Below, piece by piece: positions 21,352-32,777 of a stretch of DNA of 64,000 bases (position 1 is its first letter; each line of letters begins with the position of its first letter). A model generated the notes under the pieces. It was given only the letters and a program-made list of their open reading frames with translations. It ran no database searches and was not told the origin of the DNA. The stretch is from Erinaceus europaeus (Eukaryota; Chordata; Mammalia; Eulipotyphla; Erinaceidae): NCBI RefSeq assembly GCF_950295315.1, contig NC_080165.1, forward strand, positions 2,622,701-2,686,700, given 5' to 3'. The position numbers and the translations under genes are program-made.

Positions 21352-21844
21352 AGTTGGATAGTATGCCAGCTCCCCCTGGCTTCTGCTTAACCATATGTCT
21401 ATGTAGGGATAGATTTAATCCCATTCAAAGCTTTGGTCTATTTACATAAATCACTTTTACATTTACATAAAGCACCACACTCCCTCCAGAGCATTGGTGG
21501 TTTAGTGGTAGAATTCTCACCTGCTCCACCCCCTCTCTTTGTCACACCCTGATCCTCTCCTTGTCACACTCTGATTTTCACCAGTCACTTTTCGCTCCAC
21601 CCTCTCTATATCACATCCTGTTTCCACCCTACTTGGAGAGTATCAAAACAGCTGCTCTTCTGATTAAAGACACTTGGAAATTGTTTTCTGGCTCTGAGAG
21701 TTCCAGAGTGTATCTCCTGCGAAGTTAGTGCAGCACGAGTTCCTGATCCCTCTCCCACGCAGCAGCCTAGATCAGCTCCAGTTGAGTTCTCTCCAACCCA
21801 GAGAGCACTAGCTCGGGAAGAAGTACCCTCAGGCTATCCCAGCA
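21352..21844 (+). repeat. 3' LTR of element A
   Basis: 493 bp, collinear with 14062-14553. The first base is A where the 5' LTR has T. It contains the tRNA-Gly-like segment (21491-21524), a mutated TATA (TATCAAA) and ATTAAA at 21663-21668. The end, CAGCA, is followed by the duplication ACAGAT. Confidence 0.93.
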
Positions 21845-21850
21845 ACAGAT
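21845..21850. repeat. target-site duplication of element A, right copy
   Basis: ACAGAT, identical to 14056-14061. Confidence 0.92.
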
Positions 21851-21956
21851 GATTTGTATAAAGTAACAGAGTTTAAAGGAAAACAGAACAGAATTGAGGA
21901 GGCACAATGAAGGCAGGCCACCTGATGATGAATGCATCCTGAGCCCTTTCTTCTGA

Positions 21957-22170
21957 ATATTTATTGGTTTATTTATTATTGGATAGAGACAGAGAGACAT
22001 TGAGAGGAAAGGGGGAGACAGAAAGAGAAAGACAGAGACAGAGAGACGCCTGCAGCCCTGCTTCACCACTTGTGAAGCTTTCCCCCTGCAGGTGGGGACC
22101 CGGAGCTTGAACCTGGGACCTTGTGCCCTATAATGTGTGCACTTAATTGGGTGCACCACCACCTGACCCC
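21957..22170 (-). mobile_element. hedgehog SINE (type 2)
   Basis: Minus-strand copy: 'tttattattggatagagaca', 'gagacgcctgcagccctgct', 'gctttccccctgcaggtggg', 'cttgaacctgggaccttgtg' and 'gggtgcaccaccacctgacc'. Confidence 0.9.
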
Positions 22171-22599
22171 CTTAATATTTGTTGAACAAAAAATAATTAC
22201 ACTGTTGAGATAAACTTTTAGTGTCAACTAAATACTCCTCCACATCTGTGGATCAATAGTCATTTCGAGAAATATTGATTCTCCTGCTGAAATACTCAGT
22301 TTTGCTTACTCTACGCCTAAATATGGAGAATGTGAAAGTTGATCATTTTGAAATTTTATCATTTCTAAGTAGTTCAGTACATTTTTACTCATTTTAGTTC
22401 AAATTCTAGTTGCTGCGTTATCAAAAGGACTTGCTATGCTTATGTGTTTCAGTGGAAAAACAGCCTCATTGAATCAAAACTCAATTCATTTTGCTTAATT
22501 TTTTGGGCTTGATTCACACCACAAAGCTTTCAAAGCTTGGATGTGAGTTTTATTTCATTGATGACAGTTGATACCATTTAACTGATATGTCTAATATTT
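22171..22599. other. unassigned non-coding DNA
   Basis: No repeat or coding signal recognised. Confidence 0.4.
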
Positions 22600-22695
22600 T
22601 AGTGTTTTTTTTTAACCTCCAGATCTCACCAATGACTTATCTCCAGTGGTGATGGGAATTGAACCTAGAACCTACCTGAAAGTCTTATACATAAA
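22600..22695 (-). mobile_element. SINE fragment
   Basis: 'gtgatgggaattgaacctag' and 'taacctccagatctcaccaa' resemble the head part of an old minus-strand tRNA-derived SINE. Confidence 0.4.
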
Positions 22696-22709
22696 CTATA
22701 CCATATTCA

Positions 22710-22710
22710 T

Positions 22711-22741
<31 letters not shown>

Positions 22742-22770
22742 GTATATATATATATACATATATATATATA
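22710..22770 (+). repeat. (TA)n microsatellite with TG interruptions
   Basis: Alternating TATATA with TATG steps over about 60 bp. Confidence 0.95.
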
Positions 22771-22907
22771 ATCAGAAACTAGTTAAATTTAGTAGAAGAA
22801 TCTTAAAATGTGTTAAAATAAATTTTATATTAAAACATGGTATAATATATAACATAAATGTATCTATAGATAATAGATAATTTTGCGATCACTTAGTTTT
22901 TTTAATG

Positions 22908-23123
22908 TTCTTTTTATTTTTGTATTATATTTACTTATTCGATAGACACAGTCAGAAATTGAGACAGTAGGGGAGATAGAGAGGGAGAGACAAATTGAGA
23001 CAGCTGCAGTCCTGCTTCACTGCTTGCAAAGTTTTCCCCTTGCAAGTGGTACTGGGGGCTTGAACCTGGGTCTTTGAGCACTGTAACATGTGTACTCAAC
23101 CAGGTGCACCACCACCTGGTCCC
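22908..23123 (-). mobile_element. hedgehog SINE (type 2)
   Basis: Minus-strand copy: 'ttcgatagacacagtcagaa', 'gacagctgcagtcctgcttc', 'gcttgaacctgggtctttga' and 'ccaggtgcaccaccacctgg'. Confidence 0.9.
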
Positions 23124-23139
23124 TGACTTAGTTTTACTT

Positions 23140-23368
23140 TTTTATTGTTGTTGTAGTTATTGTTGTTGTTATTGATGTCGTTGTTGTTGGATAGGACAGA
23201 GAGAAATGGAGAGAGGAGGGAAAGACAGAGAGGGAGAGAGAAAGACAGGCACCTGCAGACCTGCTTCACCACCTGTGAATCGACTCCCCTGCAGGTGGGG
23301 AGCCGGGGGCTAGAACCAGGATCCTTGTTCTTTTTGCTTAATCTGCTGTGCTACCGCTCGACTCCCAG
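23140..23368 (-). mobile_element. hedgehog SINE (type 1)
   Basis: Minus-strand copy: GTT-rich tail, 'ggataggacagagagaaatg', 'gcacctgcagacctgcttca', 'gactcccctgcaggtgggga' and the end 'gctaccgctcgactcccag'. It sits next to the preceding SINE in the same orientation. Confidence 0.92.
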
Positions 23369-23399
23369 TTTTTAAAATTATTATAGTTATTATTATTTA

Positions 23400-23692
23400 A
23401 TTTCTTTATTGGGGGATTAATGGTTTACAGTTGACAGTAAAATGCAGTAGTTTGTACATGTGTGACATTTCTCAGTTTTCCACATAACAGTTCAACCTCC
23501 ACTTGGTCCTCTGCCATCCTGTTCCAGGACCTGAACCCCCCTCTCCTGAACCCCCCCTCTCCCCCCCCACACACCCACATTACAGAGTCCTTTACTTTGG
23601 TGCAATACACCAACTCCAGTCCAAGTTCCGCTTAGTGTTTTCCCTTCTGATCTTGTTTTTCATCTTTCCTTTTCTGGCTGAGATCACTTAGA
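23400..23692 (-). mobile_element. L1 3' UTR, antisense
   Basis: Same end as at 6877-7200: 'tctttattgggggattaatg', 'ggtcctctgccatcctgttc', 'ttactttggtgcaatacacc'. The C-rich block at 23535-23575 is expanded. Confidence 0.75.
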
Positions 23693-24436
23693 TTAAACTT
23701 TACATGCAGACTACATATCAGGAGAATTTACTGTTATGTGATCAGTTCTAAAATTAAATCTAGAGTCTAAATCTGTTTTAAATAACATAGCAAAGTTTAA
23801 TGTGTTTAGATGTTTTCACATTATTTAACTTTAAAATAAAGTTAAATAATAGAGATACACCCACCAGTCAATATTGGCGAAGCAATTCCAAATGCTAAAG
23901 AGAATCTGTGATGTCATCATCCATCCACCCTCCCTTCCCCATAAGCAAGCCTCACATGTGTCTTATTCCTTCAGGATATGACAGGAGATCTTACAGACAC
24001 AGCTTCTGCCCATTTTTTTATCCTATAACCAAAATTCTTCAGTCATGACTGACTACCCCATTTCCCTAGCATACTTCTCTGCTTTTCACAGCTTAAAATC
24101 TGGGACTCCTTTTTCAGTTCCACTTACCTCACACATTATTTCCATTCTCTAAAAATGTATGCCAGGAAATTGCTGAAAACAGAAGTCAGGAAGTTGTGAC
24201 TATTTTTGGATAGTAAGGACTGGATTCCATGCCCATGCAGAGTTTAGCCTGTATGTATATCTAAGTCTGCGTATGTCTCAGTGGTGCTCACAACCACTAC
24301 CAGGAGAAATGCAGTAAGAAACAGTCAACAGACTCAATAACACGACAGGAAAGGAACCCAAATGTCACCTAAAGAAAAGGGGAAAATATGAAGGAGTTAA
24401 TGAGTACAAATGAGTGGGGCCCACTGAAGAGAAATG
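23693..24436. other. unassigned non-coding DNA
   Basis: No gene or repeat recognised. Confidence 0.4.
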
Positions 24437-24735
24437 AGATTCAGGGAGCTGGGCAGTAGCACAGTGGGTTAAGCACACATGGCGCAAAGCGCAAGGACTG
24501 GCGTAAGGTTCAAGTCCCCCACCCCTGGCTCCCCACCTGCAGGGGAGTCGCTTCACAGGTGGTGAAGCAGGTCTGCAGGTGTCTGTCTTTCTCGCCCCTT
24601 CTCTGTCTTCCCCTCCCCTCTCCATTTCTCTCTGTCCTATCCAACAACCGAGACAAATAATATCTACAACAAGAAAACAATAAGGGCAACAAAAAGGGAA
24701 TAAACAAATAAGTAAATATTAAAAAAATAAAATAG
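24437..24735 (+). mobile_element. hedgehog SINE (type 1), full length
   Basis: Sense copy from 'gggagctgggcagtagcaca' through 'ggttcaagtcccccacccct', 'caggggagtcgcttcacagg', 'tctgtcctatccaacaacc' to an A-rich tail of AAC and AATA units. The phrase 'atgagattca' flanks it on both sides (24426 and 24739), which suggests the target-site duplication. Confidence 0.93.
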
Positions 24736-25244
24736 AAATGAGATTCAAACTGAATTCACTGGCCTATGTTGCTGTAGAGGGGGAATGGCACTCTATTACA
24801 TTACAGATATATTTTTTATCCTCAGCTTAAAATTTATGCTTGCCTGTTGCATGTGACTTGCGTTCTAGAGGCAGCAATGCAACGTTCTTTCCAACTGTCT
24901 TTTCTCTGTCTTCAGGTGCTACACAAATGGGAGACTGGTGTCCACATCTCCTCCATGTCACGATGGCTGTTTCAGGATGGGACGTCAGCTCTGCCAATCA
25001 GATACCTTCAAATGAGGCTTGGACTAGAAGAGAGGACAAGTGTGTATATCCCAGCTTTGGTGTTTGCACTTTAATACCACTACACTTCAGACTTTAAATC
25101 TCAGTTTTATTTGTTTTTTATTTACTCTTATTCTTATGTTTACTTGTTTTTTTTTTATTTTTGTAAGCCATCTTAAGAACTCTCTATACTGCTGTAGACT
25201 TTTGAGTATTAATTGTACTCAATAGCATCAATAAGCAAACTCCT
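24736..25244. other. unassigned non-coding DNA
   Basis: Contains 'tggaattgtatg'-like unique sequence only. An 85-codon frame at 24840-25097 has no visible domain and is not called. Confidence 0.4.
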
Positions 25245-25453
25245 TGGGAGTTGGGAGGTAGCACAGCAGGTTAAGCACACTTGGTGAGAAGTGCAAGGAC
25301 TGACTCAAGGATCCAGGTTCAAGCCCCCGGCTCCCCACCTGCAGGGGAATCACTTCACAGGCAGTGAAGCAGGTCTGCAGGTATCTGTCTTTCTCTCTCC
25401 CTCTCTGTCTTCCACTCCTCTCTCCATTTCTCTCTGTCTTAAAAATAAAAAGC
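25245..25453 (+). mobile_element. hedgehog SINE (type 1)
   Basis: Sense copy: 'gggagttgggaggtagcaca', 'ggatccaggttcaagccccc', 'caggggaatcacttcacagg', then a short A-rich tail that runs straight into the next SINE. Confidence 0.9.
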
Positions 25454-25752
25454 ATGGAGTTGGGCAGTAGCTCAGCGGGCTAAGTGCACATGGCACGAAG
25501 CACAAGGACCGGCATAAGGATCCCAGTTTGAGCCCCCAGCTCCTCACCTTCAGGGAAGTCGATTCACAGGTGGTGAAGCAGGTCTGCAGGTGTCTGTCTT
25601 TCTCTCCGCTCTCTGTCTTCCCCTCCTTTCTCGATTTCTATCTGTCCTATCCAACAACAGCAGCAACAACAACAACAATAAAAAAAAAAACCATCAAGGG
25701 CAACAAAAGGAAATGAACAAATATTTTTAAAAAATAAAATATAAAAAAGCAA
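25454..25752 (+). mobile_element. hedgehog SINE (type 1)
   Basis: Sense copy in tandem with the previous one: 'tggagttgggcagtagctca', 'ggatcccagtttgagccccc', 'ctgtcctatccaacaacagc', tail with CAA units and poly(A). The second copy probably landed in the A-tail of the first. Confidence 0.9.
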
Positions 25753-26159
25753 TCTCCTCTATAAATTATATGTATTTGGGAATCTTGAAACATCTGCTAT
25801 TTCACAAAAAAAAAAAAAAAAAAAAAACACAGGGCTATTTTGATCTGTATCTATATAGTTCATGGGGATGTTGAATGTGTTTCCATGTAAGCTAATTTCT
25901 TTTAGAACTTCAACAGAGAATTGGCATCTACTGAACTTCATGTTTTTTAAGGAGTGTATCTTTGGAAAGTATTAACTATTCCTTTCTTTACTACATGGAT
26001 CTCTACAACTTATTTTGCAGTGCCTATTTTTAAAATGATTTTTTAAACTAGCACTCAAAGGAGTTTATAGTCAGGACAATAGAGGAGATATATTGTTGGA
26101 TACCTCAATGAGAATGTATAAAGAAGGGAAGTTACTCAACATGGTCATAAGTGAGACTC
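25753..26159. other. unassigned DNA with a poly(A) run
   Basis: A pure A run at about 25806-25827. Otherwise nothing recognised. Confidence 0.4.
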
Positions 26160-26275
26160 TTCCTCTACTGAAGGGTCTAGGAGAGACGGCAGTGACTGAG
26201 TAACAGTCTCTCATGCCTGAAAACCCTCAGATCCAAGGTCCACTTGTTGGCATAAAGCAGACCTGAGTGGAGTTC

Positions 26276-26337
<62 letters not shown>

Positions 26338-26340
26338 TAT
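26160..26340 (+). mobile_element. type-3 SINE with expanded (CT)n
   Basis: The head 'gagacggcagtgactgagta' and 'gtctctcatgcctgaaaacc' resembles the third SINE type. Its pyrimidine body is a pure CT run at 26281-26332. Confidence 0.6.
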
Positions 26341-26454
26341 ATTCTACTTCTCTACCTAAAGAATGAACTCTGAAAGGGATAAATTTTATTTTAGGATGGA
26401 TGAGAAACATCACTTAAAGTGAATATAAATTCAACAACCAATTATGTTTTGAGG

Positions 26455-26600
26455 GCCAGATGTGGCACATGTAAGGAAGACCATGAAGCAAAGCTCGGGG
26501 ACGCTGTTTGAAGCCCTGGGTCCTCAACTCTGGGGTGGGGGTGGGGGTTCATGAGTGTTATACATGTAGCTTTCCTTTTTCTACCTGTGCTTTCTCTTTA
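26455..26600 (+). mobile_element. diverged SINE
   Basis: 'gggccagatgtggcacatgt', 'ctgtttgaagccctgggtcc' and a pyrimidine tail suggest a sense-strand old SINE. Confidence 0.45.
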
Positions 26601-26806
26601 AAATATTTTTATTTGTTTACTATTGATAGAAAGTAATTGAAAGGGGATGGGGAGACAGAGAGGGAAAGAGACAGACAAACATGTACAGCACTGCTTCACC
26701 TCCAGGGAAGCTTTTCCCCCGAGGGTGGATACCAGGGGCTTGAAGCCAGGTCCTTGTGCATTGCAGTGTATGCACCTAACCAGGTGCCCCACCAGATGGC
26801 CAGCCC
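26601..26806 (-). mobile_element. hedgehog SINE (type 2)
   Basis: Minus-strand copy: 'tttatttgtttactattgat', 'gggcttgaagccaggtcctt', 'taaccaggtgccccaccaga'. Confidence 0.85.
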
Positions 26807-27020
26807 CTTTCTTTCTTTCCTTCCTTCTTTCTTTCCTTCTTTCTTTCTTTCTTTCTTTCTTTCTCTTTCTTCCTTCCTTCCTTTCTTTCTCTCTTTCTTT
26901 CTTTCACTTTCTTTCTTCCTTCCTGTCTTTCTTTCTCCCTTTTCTTTCTTTCTTCTTTTTCTTTCTTTCTTTCTTTCTTTCTTCCTTTCTTTCTTCACTT
27001 TCTTCCTTTCTTTCTTCTTT
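26807..27020 (+). repeat. (TTTC/TTCC)n pyrimidine tract
   Basis: About 210 bp of nearly pure pyrimidine tetranucleotides. Long frames on both strands (100-150 codons) are repeat artefacts. Confidence 0.95.
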
Positions 27021-27348
27021 TCTCACCTTTCTATCTCCCCCTACCCTCTCAACTTTACTTTGTCTCTACCCAAAATAAAGAAATACTAAAGGAAAATATT
27101 AAAACTCTTTTTAAAATATGGATACTAGGAGTGGTGAATGTTCCATGCAGGCATCAAGCCCTAGCCTTCACCCTAGTGGCAAAAAAAAAAAAAAAAAGAA
27201 TCTGAATTTGGTATTACTACATAGCTGCTTTGATTATGTTTTAAGATTCATATAGTAGAAGACATAAATGGGAAAATCAAACAAGAGAAAATATTTCTCC
27301 CAGCTCCCCAAAGAAGAAAAAGGTAGCATGTACAGTGTAATGTATGTA

Positions 27349-27381
27349 CGTGTGTGTCTTTGTGATTGTGTGTGTGCGTGT

Positions 27382-27433
<52 letters not shown>
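27349..27433 (+). repeat. (TG)n microsatellite
   Basis: TG repeat, impure at first (27349-27386) and pure afterwards. Its minus strand reads CA. Confidence 0.95.
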
Positions 27434-27434
<1 letters not shown>

Positions 27435-27520
27435 TGTGTCCATGTATGACTAACCATCCTGTGGAGCTGATACTATGTTCTGGCAAATCCAATCCTCAGT
27501 CGTTAAATGGATGAACTGCA

Positions 27521-27736
27521 ATTTTTTTAATTTTTTAAAATTTTTATTTATTTGATGAATGGAGACAGTCAGAACTCGAGAGGGAAGGGGGTGATATAGA
27601 GGGAGGGAGACACCTGCAGCCCTGCTTCACCACTTGTGAAGCTTTTCCCCTACAGGTGGGGGCTGGGGCTCGAACCTGGGAACTTGTGCACTGTAACGTG
27701 TGCGCTCAACCAGATGCGCCACCTCCTGGCCACTGA
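27521..27736 (-). mobile_element. hedgehog SINE (type 2)
   Basis: Minus-strand copy: 'tttatttatttgatgaatgg', 'gagacacctgcagccctgct', 'gggctcgaacctgggaactt', 'caaccagatgcgccacctcc'. Confidence 0.92.
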
Positions 27737-28024
27737 ATTGCAATTTTTAAAGGATTCTGATCAGTAAGAACCACGGCAGCTTTTTACTAGCATGTTTTAT
27801 TTTTCATTCTGATGAAATACTAGCAGAGCAGGAAATTCCATCTTGCTAATTTCCAACTGAATATTCAGCAAGTCTCTAGTAGATCATTACTGTCAGGAAA
27901 AGTAAGTGTGAACCACTGGGAGAATTCATAGTTGGCTGAAAAAAAAAACTTCATTGTATTCAGAGAAGTTTCTTAAGGTGGTGATCATCCTACATTGTTA
28001 GGGGGCACATAAAAAAAAGACATA

Positions 28025-28190
28025 GAAGTGGTCTGGGAGGTGGCACAGTGATAAAGCTTTGGACTCTCAAGTATAAGATTCCAAGTTCAATCCCCAGCAG
28101 CACATGTGTCAGAGTAATGTCTGGTTCTTTCTCTCTCTCCTCCTATCTTTCTCATAAATAAATGAAATCTTTTTTTATTAAAAAAAGGAC
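28025..28190 (+). mobile_element. short hedgehog SINE (type 4)
   Basis: Sense copy: 'tggtctgggaggtggcacag', 'gataaagctttggactctca', 'agttcaatccccagcagcac' (B box), 'ctctctctcctcctatcttt' and a tail of AATA/A units. The phrase 'aaaaaaaagacatagaag' before it and 'aaaaaaggacatagaagc' after it form a duplicated target site. Confidence 0.88.
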
Positions 28191-28821
28191 ATAGAAGCCA
28201 AATTTTAATAGTTTTTACAAATAAATGATTTACATATCTCTGGGGCAAAGTTATATTAATAAAATATTTTCAAAGGGTAAAATTAACACAATTGAGCTAG
28301 ATTTAGAAACAGTTGATCTATGAACAAAAATTACTGTGATTAAAATACAATGTTTTATTCCTTAATATGTTTACTATATCCAAGGTAACAGCTTGAGTGA
28401 CTTGTTAAAAATACACACTCTCAGGTCCCCACTCCAGGCCAACTGGATCAGAATCTGAAGTTTACCCACATCCTCATGTGAGTCCTTTTCCCATCAAAGC
28501 TTGAGAAGTACTGAGCAGAGGCTGGAATGAAAGTCCCTGATAGTCCCCAGATAGGGAAATAGTTTATATTCTCAAGGGTGAAGCAGGGTGAGACACAGCC
28601 TGACTGTCATTCCCATAAAAGAGCATTGAAAGCCTTCTGAGAGTTCACTGATTTCAAGACAACTGCCTGAGGGTATCCAGAGGTAAGAGGCAGACTCTAG
28701 GTAAGTAAGATATGTACAGAGTGTTTTCAGTGAAAGAACGGGGGCAGACAGACTGAGTGTCCACTTTCCTAAAATATGATTTTACTGTAAGATTTTCTGT
28801 CTTCTCTCCTTCACAGGCACC
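28191..28821. other. unassigned non-coding DNA
   Basis: No gene or repeat recognised. Confidence 0.4.
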
Positions 28822-29281
28822 TGTTGGGCATTACTCCAGCTCCCCTGCATTGCTTGATGCTGTGGTCTATTTACATAATCATTGTTTTGCCTGAGACCCG
28901 CCCTGCCTGCTGGGTATCGGTTAATCCCACTGGTTAGAACCTTCACAACAGCTGCTATGGAAGCTTGCTACCTTCCCAGAGGGCCTTGTTTTCTCCACCT
29001 CCCTTTCCTAGCCAATCCCGTTCCCAACTTGCCACTTCTGTTTTTACCCTATAAGCCCACTGCTGTTCCTGGTTTCGCTCTTTTTCTCTTCCGCCTGCCG
29101 ACCTAGAGAAGACTTGGAGAAGGGCTGGTGTGCCTAGCAGGAGGTGGCCATTTTGCTAGCTCCACCTGGCCTAAACCTGTTATGCTCACACCCAACTCTG
29201 GGGTGTCCATATCAATAAAGAATTGTATTACCAAACCACCACTAGTTCCTCATCTCTCTCACCGGCAAAACTAGCCCTGCA
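28822..29281 (+). repeat. solo LTR-like element, + strand
   Basis: Starts TGTTGGGCATTACTCC, has AATAAA at about 29213 followed by a short R/U5-like part, and ends near 29266 (GGCA) or 29281 (TGCA). The block 'cattgcttgatgctgtggtc' near 28849 is shared with the LTR at 39515, so the two are related. I could not find a clear target-site duplication. Confidence 0.65.
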
Positions 29282-29334
29282 GATACCCTTCCTAGAGATA
29301 AACATTTCCACTAAAATTTGGTGAAAAGAGGAGC

Positions 29335-29545
29335 CCAAGGGGCTATCTGATGGGACACCTGGTTGAGCACACATGTTACAAGGCCCAAGGACCGAGGTTT
29401 CAGACCCTTGGTCCCCACCTGCAGGGGATCAGTTTTGCAAGTGATGAATCAGGGCTGCAGGTGTGTCTGTCTCTCTCCATATCTCCCCCTTTCCTCTCAA
29501 TTTCTTGCTATCTCTATCAGTAATTAAAGATAATTTTTAAAAAGA
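29335..29545 (+). mobile_element. hedgehog SINE (type 2)
   Basis: Sense copy: 'gggacacctggttgagcaca', 'ggaccgaggtttcagaccct', 'ccccacctgcaggggatcag', tail 'atctctatcagtaattaaag'. Confidence 0.88.
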
Positions 29546-30511
29546 AAAGGAAGACAGAAACCCTGTCAAAACATGGAAGCACAATTACACCTCTTATCTA
29601 CAGGGAAAATTATGTTGTGAGCAAAATTAATTATTACTCATTTTCTAACTGCTTTCATTTCATCATCAGGTAATATACTAAGCATGACATACATTTCTCC
29701 AGTATACATGCTTTGCCATTTAAGCAACTCAGAGTAGAGTTTGCTCTTTGTCATATGGGAGGCAGCTTTGGTATTTTTGTCTCTCAGTCTTGTCTTCTTG
29801 CCTGCCTCTGTCTCTATGTGAAATAATAATAATATCAGTATATGAATTCATATTTTCAATAATCATCAAATTTGGAGACTTTTTTTCCCTCCAATCTGCT
29901 CAGACAGTCAGGGTATGTGGAACACAATATTCTGAGGACACCCAAACAAGTGAGTGTTACCTCTACCATCTGGTAATTTTCTCTTATATTTGCAAAATAA
30001 TATTTTCATTTGCCATTTCTTACCAGAAACATTTTAAGGTATTTACATATTTAAATCCCTAGGAAACTGAGTCACTAAATACACAAAATATGCACAAGTT
30101 ATGCACAAGCTTGCCATTATCAAGTTTTCCTTGCTAAAAGTGTTCTTTCTGACATTATAGCCTTATAAATACTAGTAAAAATGTAATGTGGTTGATGGAT
30201 GGAACTGGGGAGCTATGATGCTCAGTGAAGGAACTATAAAGATGAAAGTCAATAAGCACTTCTCCCTTCATATGTGATCTATAGAGAATTGAAGCACATG
30301 GACTGGAAAAGGAGAAGATAAAGCCATGGGACTGAGCAGTGTGTGAGAACTACATGGTCATTCTTGGGGCCCGAGGGACTGAGGTGCCAATGGAGGTGGT
30401 AGACGTGGTAAAGAACTATAATCCTGTGATCTTATAAGTTTGCAAACTGTTACAAAAAATAAGAATATTTTAAAGGTAGAGGCATAAAAGCAGAGAGAGA
30501 AAAAGAGAAAA

Positions 30512-30513
<2 letters not shown>
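29546..30513. other. unassigned non-coding DNA
   Basis: A 104-codon + strand frame at 29748-30062 is Cys/Leu/Ile-rich without a recognisable domain. I do not call it a gene. The stretch from 30180 to 30460 reads like an old retroelement 3' end, but I could not place it. Confidence 0.35.

Positions 30514-30547
<34 letters not shown>
30514..30547 (+). repeat. (GA)n microsatellite
   Basis: About 17 GA units. Confidence 0.95.
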
Positions 30548-30552
<5 letters not shown>

Positions 30553-30721
30553 CAACACCAAAGATTCCTAAAATGTGTTAAGAGCTGAATGTGTTAGGGT
30601 GGAAACCTGCCTTGTGCACATAGCAAAGCAGCACACATGCAAGTAGGTGATTTCAGTAACCCATTAGGAACCATATCAATCATTATGAAATCACCACCAA
30701 AACTGTATTAAATAAAAACTT

Positions 30722-31415
30722 AAGGGGACTTGCTGGTACTCACATGGGTGACCTCACAACAGAGTAAGCCATTGGTTTCCCATGCTAGCTCAAAGAACTA
30801 CACAAACAGAAGGAACACCAGGGGAAAATTCAGCTACCAACAATCCGCTTTATTAAGCAAAGGGCAGGGTTTAAATAGCAGAGTAGAACAAAGAACATTT
30901 TTCACATATGTCAATGATGATAGGTTTCCAAAAGGTCAGTACCCTCATGGTGGAGGATCTAAGGAATGATGAGAATTGATATGGGTAAAGGTAATTAGTT
31001 ACTATGAGTCAAGAGTGCTAATTATATGAGAAGGGTGAGGTAAACAGAGAAAGGCAGAATATTGATGCAAGGAGTAGTGATTAAAGAATGTAAAAAATGA
31101 GGAAACAGTGTGTGGGCCTTACTATTATGTTTCTGACAAGGCAGGGTGATGGAGTATAATTTGTATGTCATCAAAGATAGTGAACTTTTAAGCAGGCAAC
31201 CATTTGGTTTGTAGCAAGGGAATGAGTTAAGTGTTAGAGGATGTAGGCCTTTGTGAAGCCTGGGAGACTGACAAGAGGAAACTGAGTCAGGAAAGCTTTT
31301 CCCTCCATGCTCCATCCCTGAAAGGGAGAGGCTGACAGCTGGGTTGTCTTTTCAGACCTCCATCTTTAGGATGGGAGTTCCCCTATGCTCTACCATGCTT
31401 TCACATTATCCTACA
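30722..31415 (-). repeat. solo LTR, minus strand (element F)
   Basis: Read on the minus strand it starts TGTAGGATAATG at 31415 and has AATAAA (plus-strand TTTATT near 30850). Its first 100 bp resemble the start of element D: on the plus strand both contain 'cagacctccatc' followed by 'gatggg'. The left edge is uncertain. A SINE abuts its right edge. Confidence 0.6.
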
Positions 31416-31630
31416 ATGGGGGCAGGTGATGGCACACTGGTTAAGCATTCTCATTACAATGCACAAGAACCCAGGTTCAAGCCCCTGGTCCCCACTTGCA
31501 GGGGGGAAAGCTTTGCAAGTGGTGAAGCTGGGCTGCAGGTGTCTCTGTCTTTTTCCCTCTCTATCTCCCCCTCCCTTCTCAATTTCTCTGTCTCTATCCA
31601 ATAATAAATAAATACTACTTAAAAATTTTG
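31416..31630 (+). mobile_element. hedgehog SINE (type 2)
   Basis: Sense copy inserted at the LTR edge: 'ggcaggtgatggcacactgg', 'caggttcaagcccctggtcc', 'cttgcaggggggaaagcttt', tail 'ccaataataaataaata'. Confidence 0.9.
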
Positions 31631-31999
31631 AATTACTGTTATCTATGTGACATGTATTTCTATATACTGACATGCATTATGTGCAATTACACATATGTAT
31701 AAAAGCTATCTATGCTTGTCTTCTCCCATCTAAATGACTAAATTCAACTTACACAACTCCTGGGATGAGAACACCTCACTGTACAGACTGTTTTATATTA
31801 GTGACTTAACTGAAGACATCTAAAGTAAGATTATTAATTTTGCAAGTGTCACACACTAGGGGGAAATTAATGTATTAGGTGAAATATTTGCTAAATTGAA
31901 TCACAGTATCTTTAAAGAATGGAAATAGGAGAGCTAGTTTTAATTTACTAGTAGCTGGGGTCCATTCTTCAAAATTTTCAACATGGGCAAAGGAAAGTC
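31631..31999. other. unassigned non-coding DNA
   Basis: Nothing recognised. Confidence 0.4.
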
Positions 32000-32057
32000 T
32001 CAGAAAGTAGTATGTGCAATGCTTAACCAGATGTGGCACCACCACCTGGCCCCACCA
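32000..32057 (-). mobile_element. SINE head fragment
   Basis: 'gcttaaccagatgtggcacc' and 'accacctggcccc' are the head of a minus-strand type-2 SINE. The body is lost. Confidence 0.6.
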
Positions 32058-32570
32058 CAAGGGTTTTGTACAGTAACAATCATGTCAGAAATAAGTTCAG
32101 TTGCCTTACTATGAGAAAGGACATGACATTAAAGAGGCAAGAGAAAGTATACCTTAATGTTGTTACAGGTTCTTGTCCCAGTCAAAAGTAATTCAGAGAC
32201 AAAGACGACAGTCAGTGACTGAACAGAATCACTGAAAGTAGAAAGCAAATGTAGACACATAGAGTGGAGTGTGGGTGGATTCTAGTGTGAATAAAATACC
32301 ATTTGTTTCAGTTGTTTAGCTTATGTTATCTGTCAAGGATGGATGGAGTTTCCTCAGGAAAGGTGAACTAAATAAAGAGACCCAGAATAAGAGATTTACA
32401 GGAAAGATGGACATTTTCCCAAGATTTGGAGTCCTATTTTTGAGCATATATGTCTCTTTCGGAATTCTCCTGCTGTGTGATGCATGACTTCCAGGGTAGT
32501 ATAGCAGTATTTCAGTCATTGTACTCATTTCAACTGGTTCCTTTCACTTCTTGTTTGCCTCTTGAACCTC
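32058..32570. other. unassigned non-coding DNA
   Basis: Nothing recognised. Confidence 0.4.
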
Positions 32571-32714
32571 ATGGAAGTGGTTGGCATTGTGTCCAAGGAG
32601 ATTTTCTGGGGTTTGGATTGATTGGGGAGTGGAGAAGGACACTCACTTCTGATTGATCTGACCCACCTCAATATTTCTGTACTCAGTGCAATCAAATTAC
32701 CGTTACACATATCA

Positions 32715-32777
<63 letters not shown>

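Larger units (their letters stand above)
14062..21844 (+). mobile_element. element A: near-complete class II ERV without env
   Basis: A 7.78-kb provirus: LTR, Lys3-type PBS, gag-like frame, protease, RT/RNase H, integrase, about 1.9 kb of post-pol non-coding DNA, polypurine tract, LTR. The edges are set by the 6-bp duplication ACAGAT. The two LTRs differ at about 18 positions plus one indel out of about 492, roughly 3.7%, so insertion is fairly recent on a mammalian scale. All coding frames are broken by stops or shifts. No env-like frame is present. Class II assignment rests on PBS type, 6-bp duplication, YMDD-type RT and Gag zinc knuckles. The IAP-like label is inference. Confidence 0.93.

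Noticed and set aside
14062..21844. Element A as a possibly active provirus
   Set aside because: Gag, RT, RNase H and integrase each carry stops or frameshifts, and the protease active site and the 3' LTR TATA are altered.
24840..25097. Two overlapping frames near a GC-richer patch as a possible exon
   Set aside because: No splice-site pair with a consistent frame and no domain; they overlap in different phases.
26637..27089. 150-codon and 143-codon frames
   Set aside because: They translate a SINE followed by a TTTC/TTCC tract.
29748..30062. A 104-codon + strand frame as a small membrane protein
   Set aside because: AT-rich, no homologous domain recognised, no exon-like context, and many such frames are expected in 64 kb.
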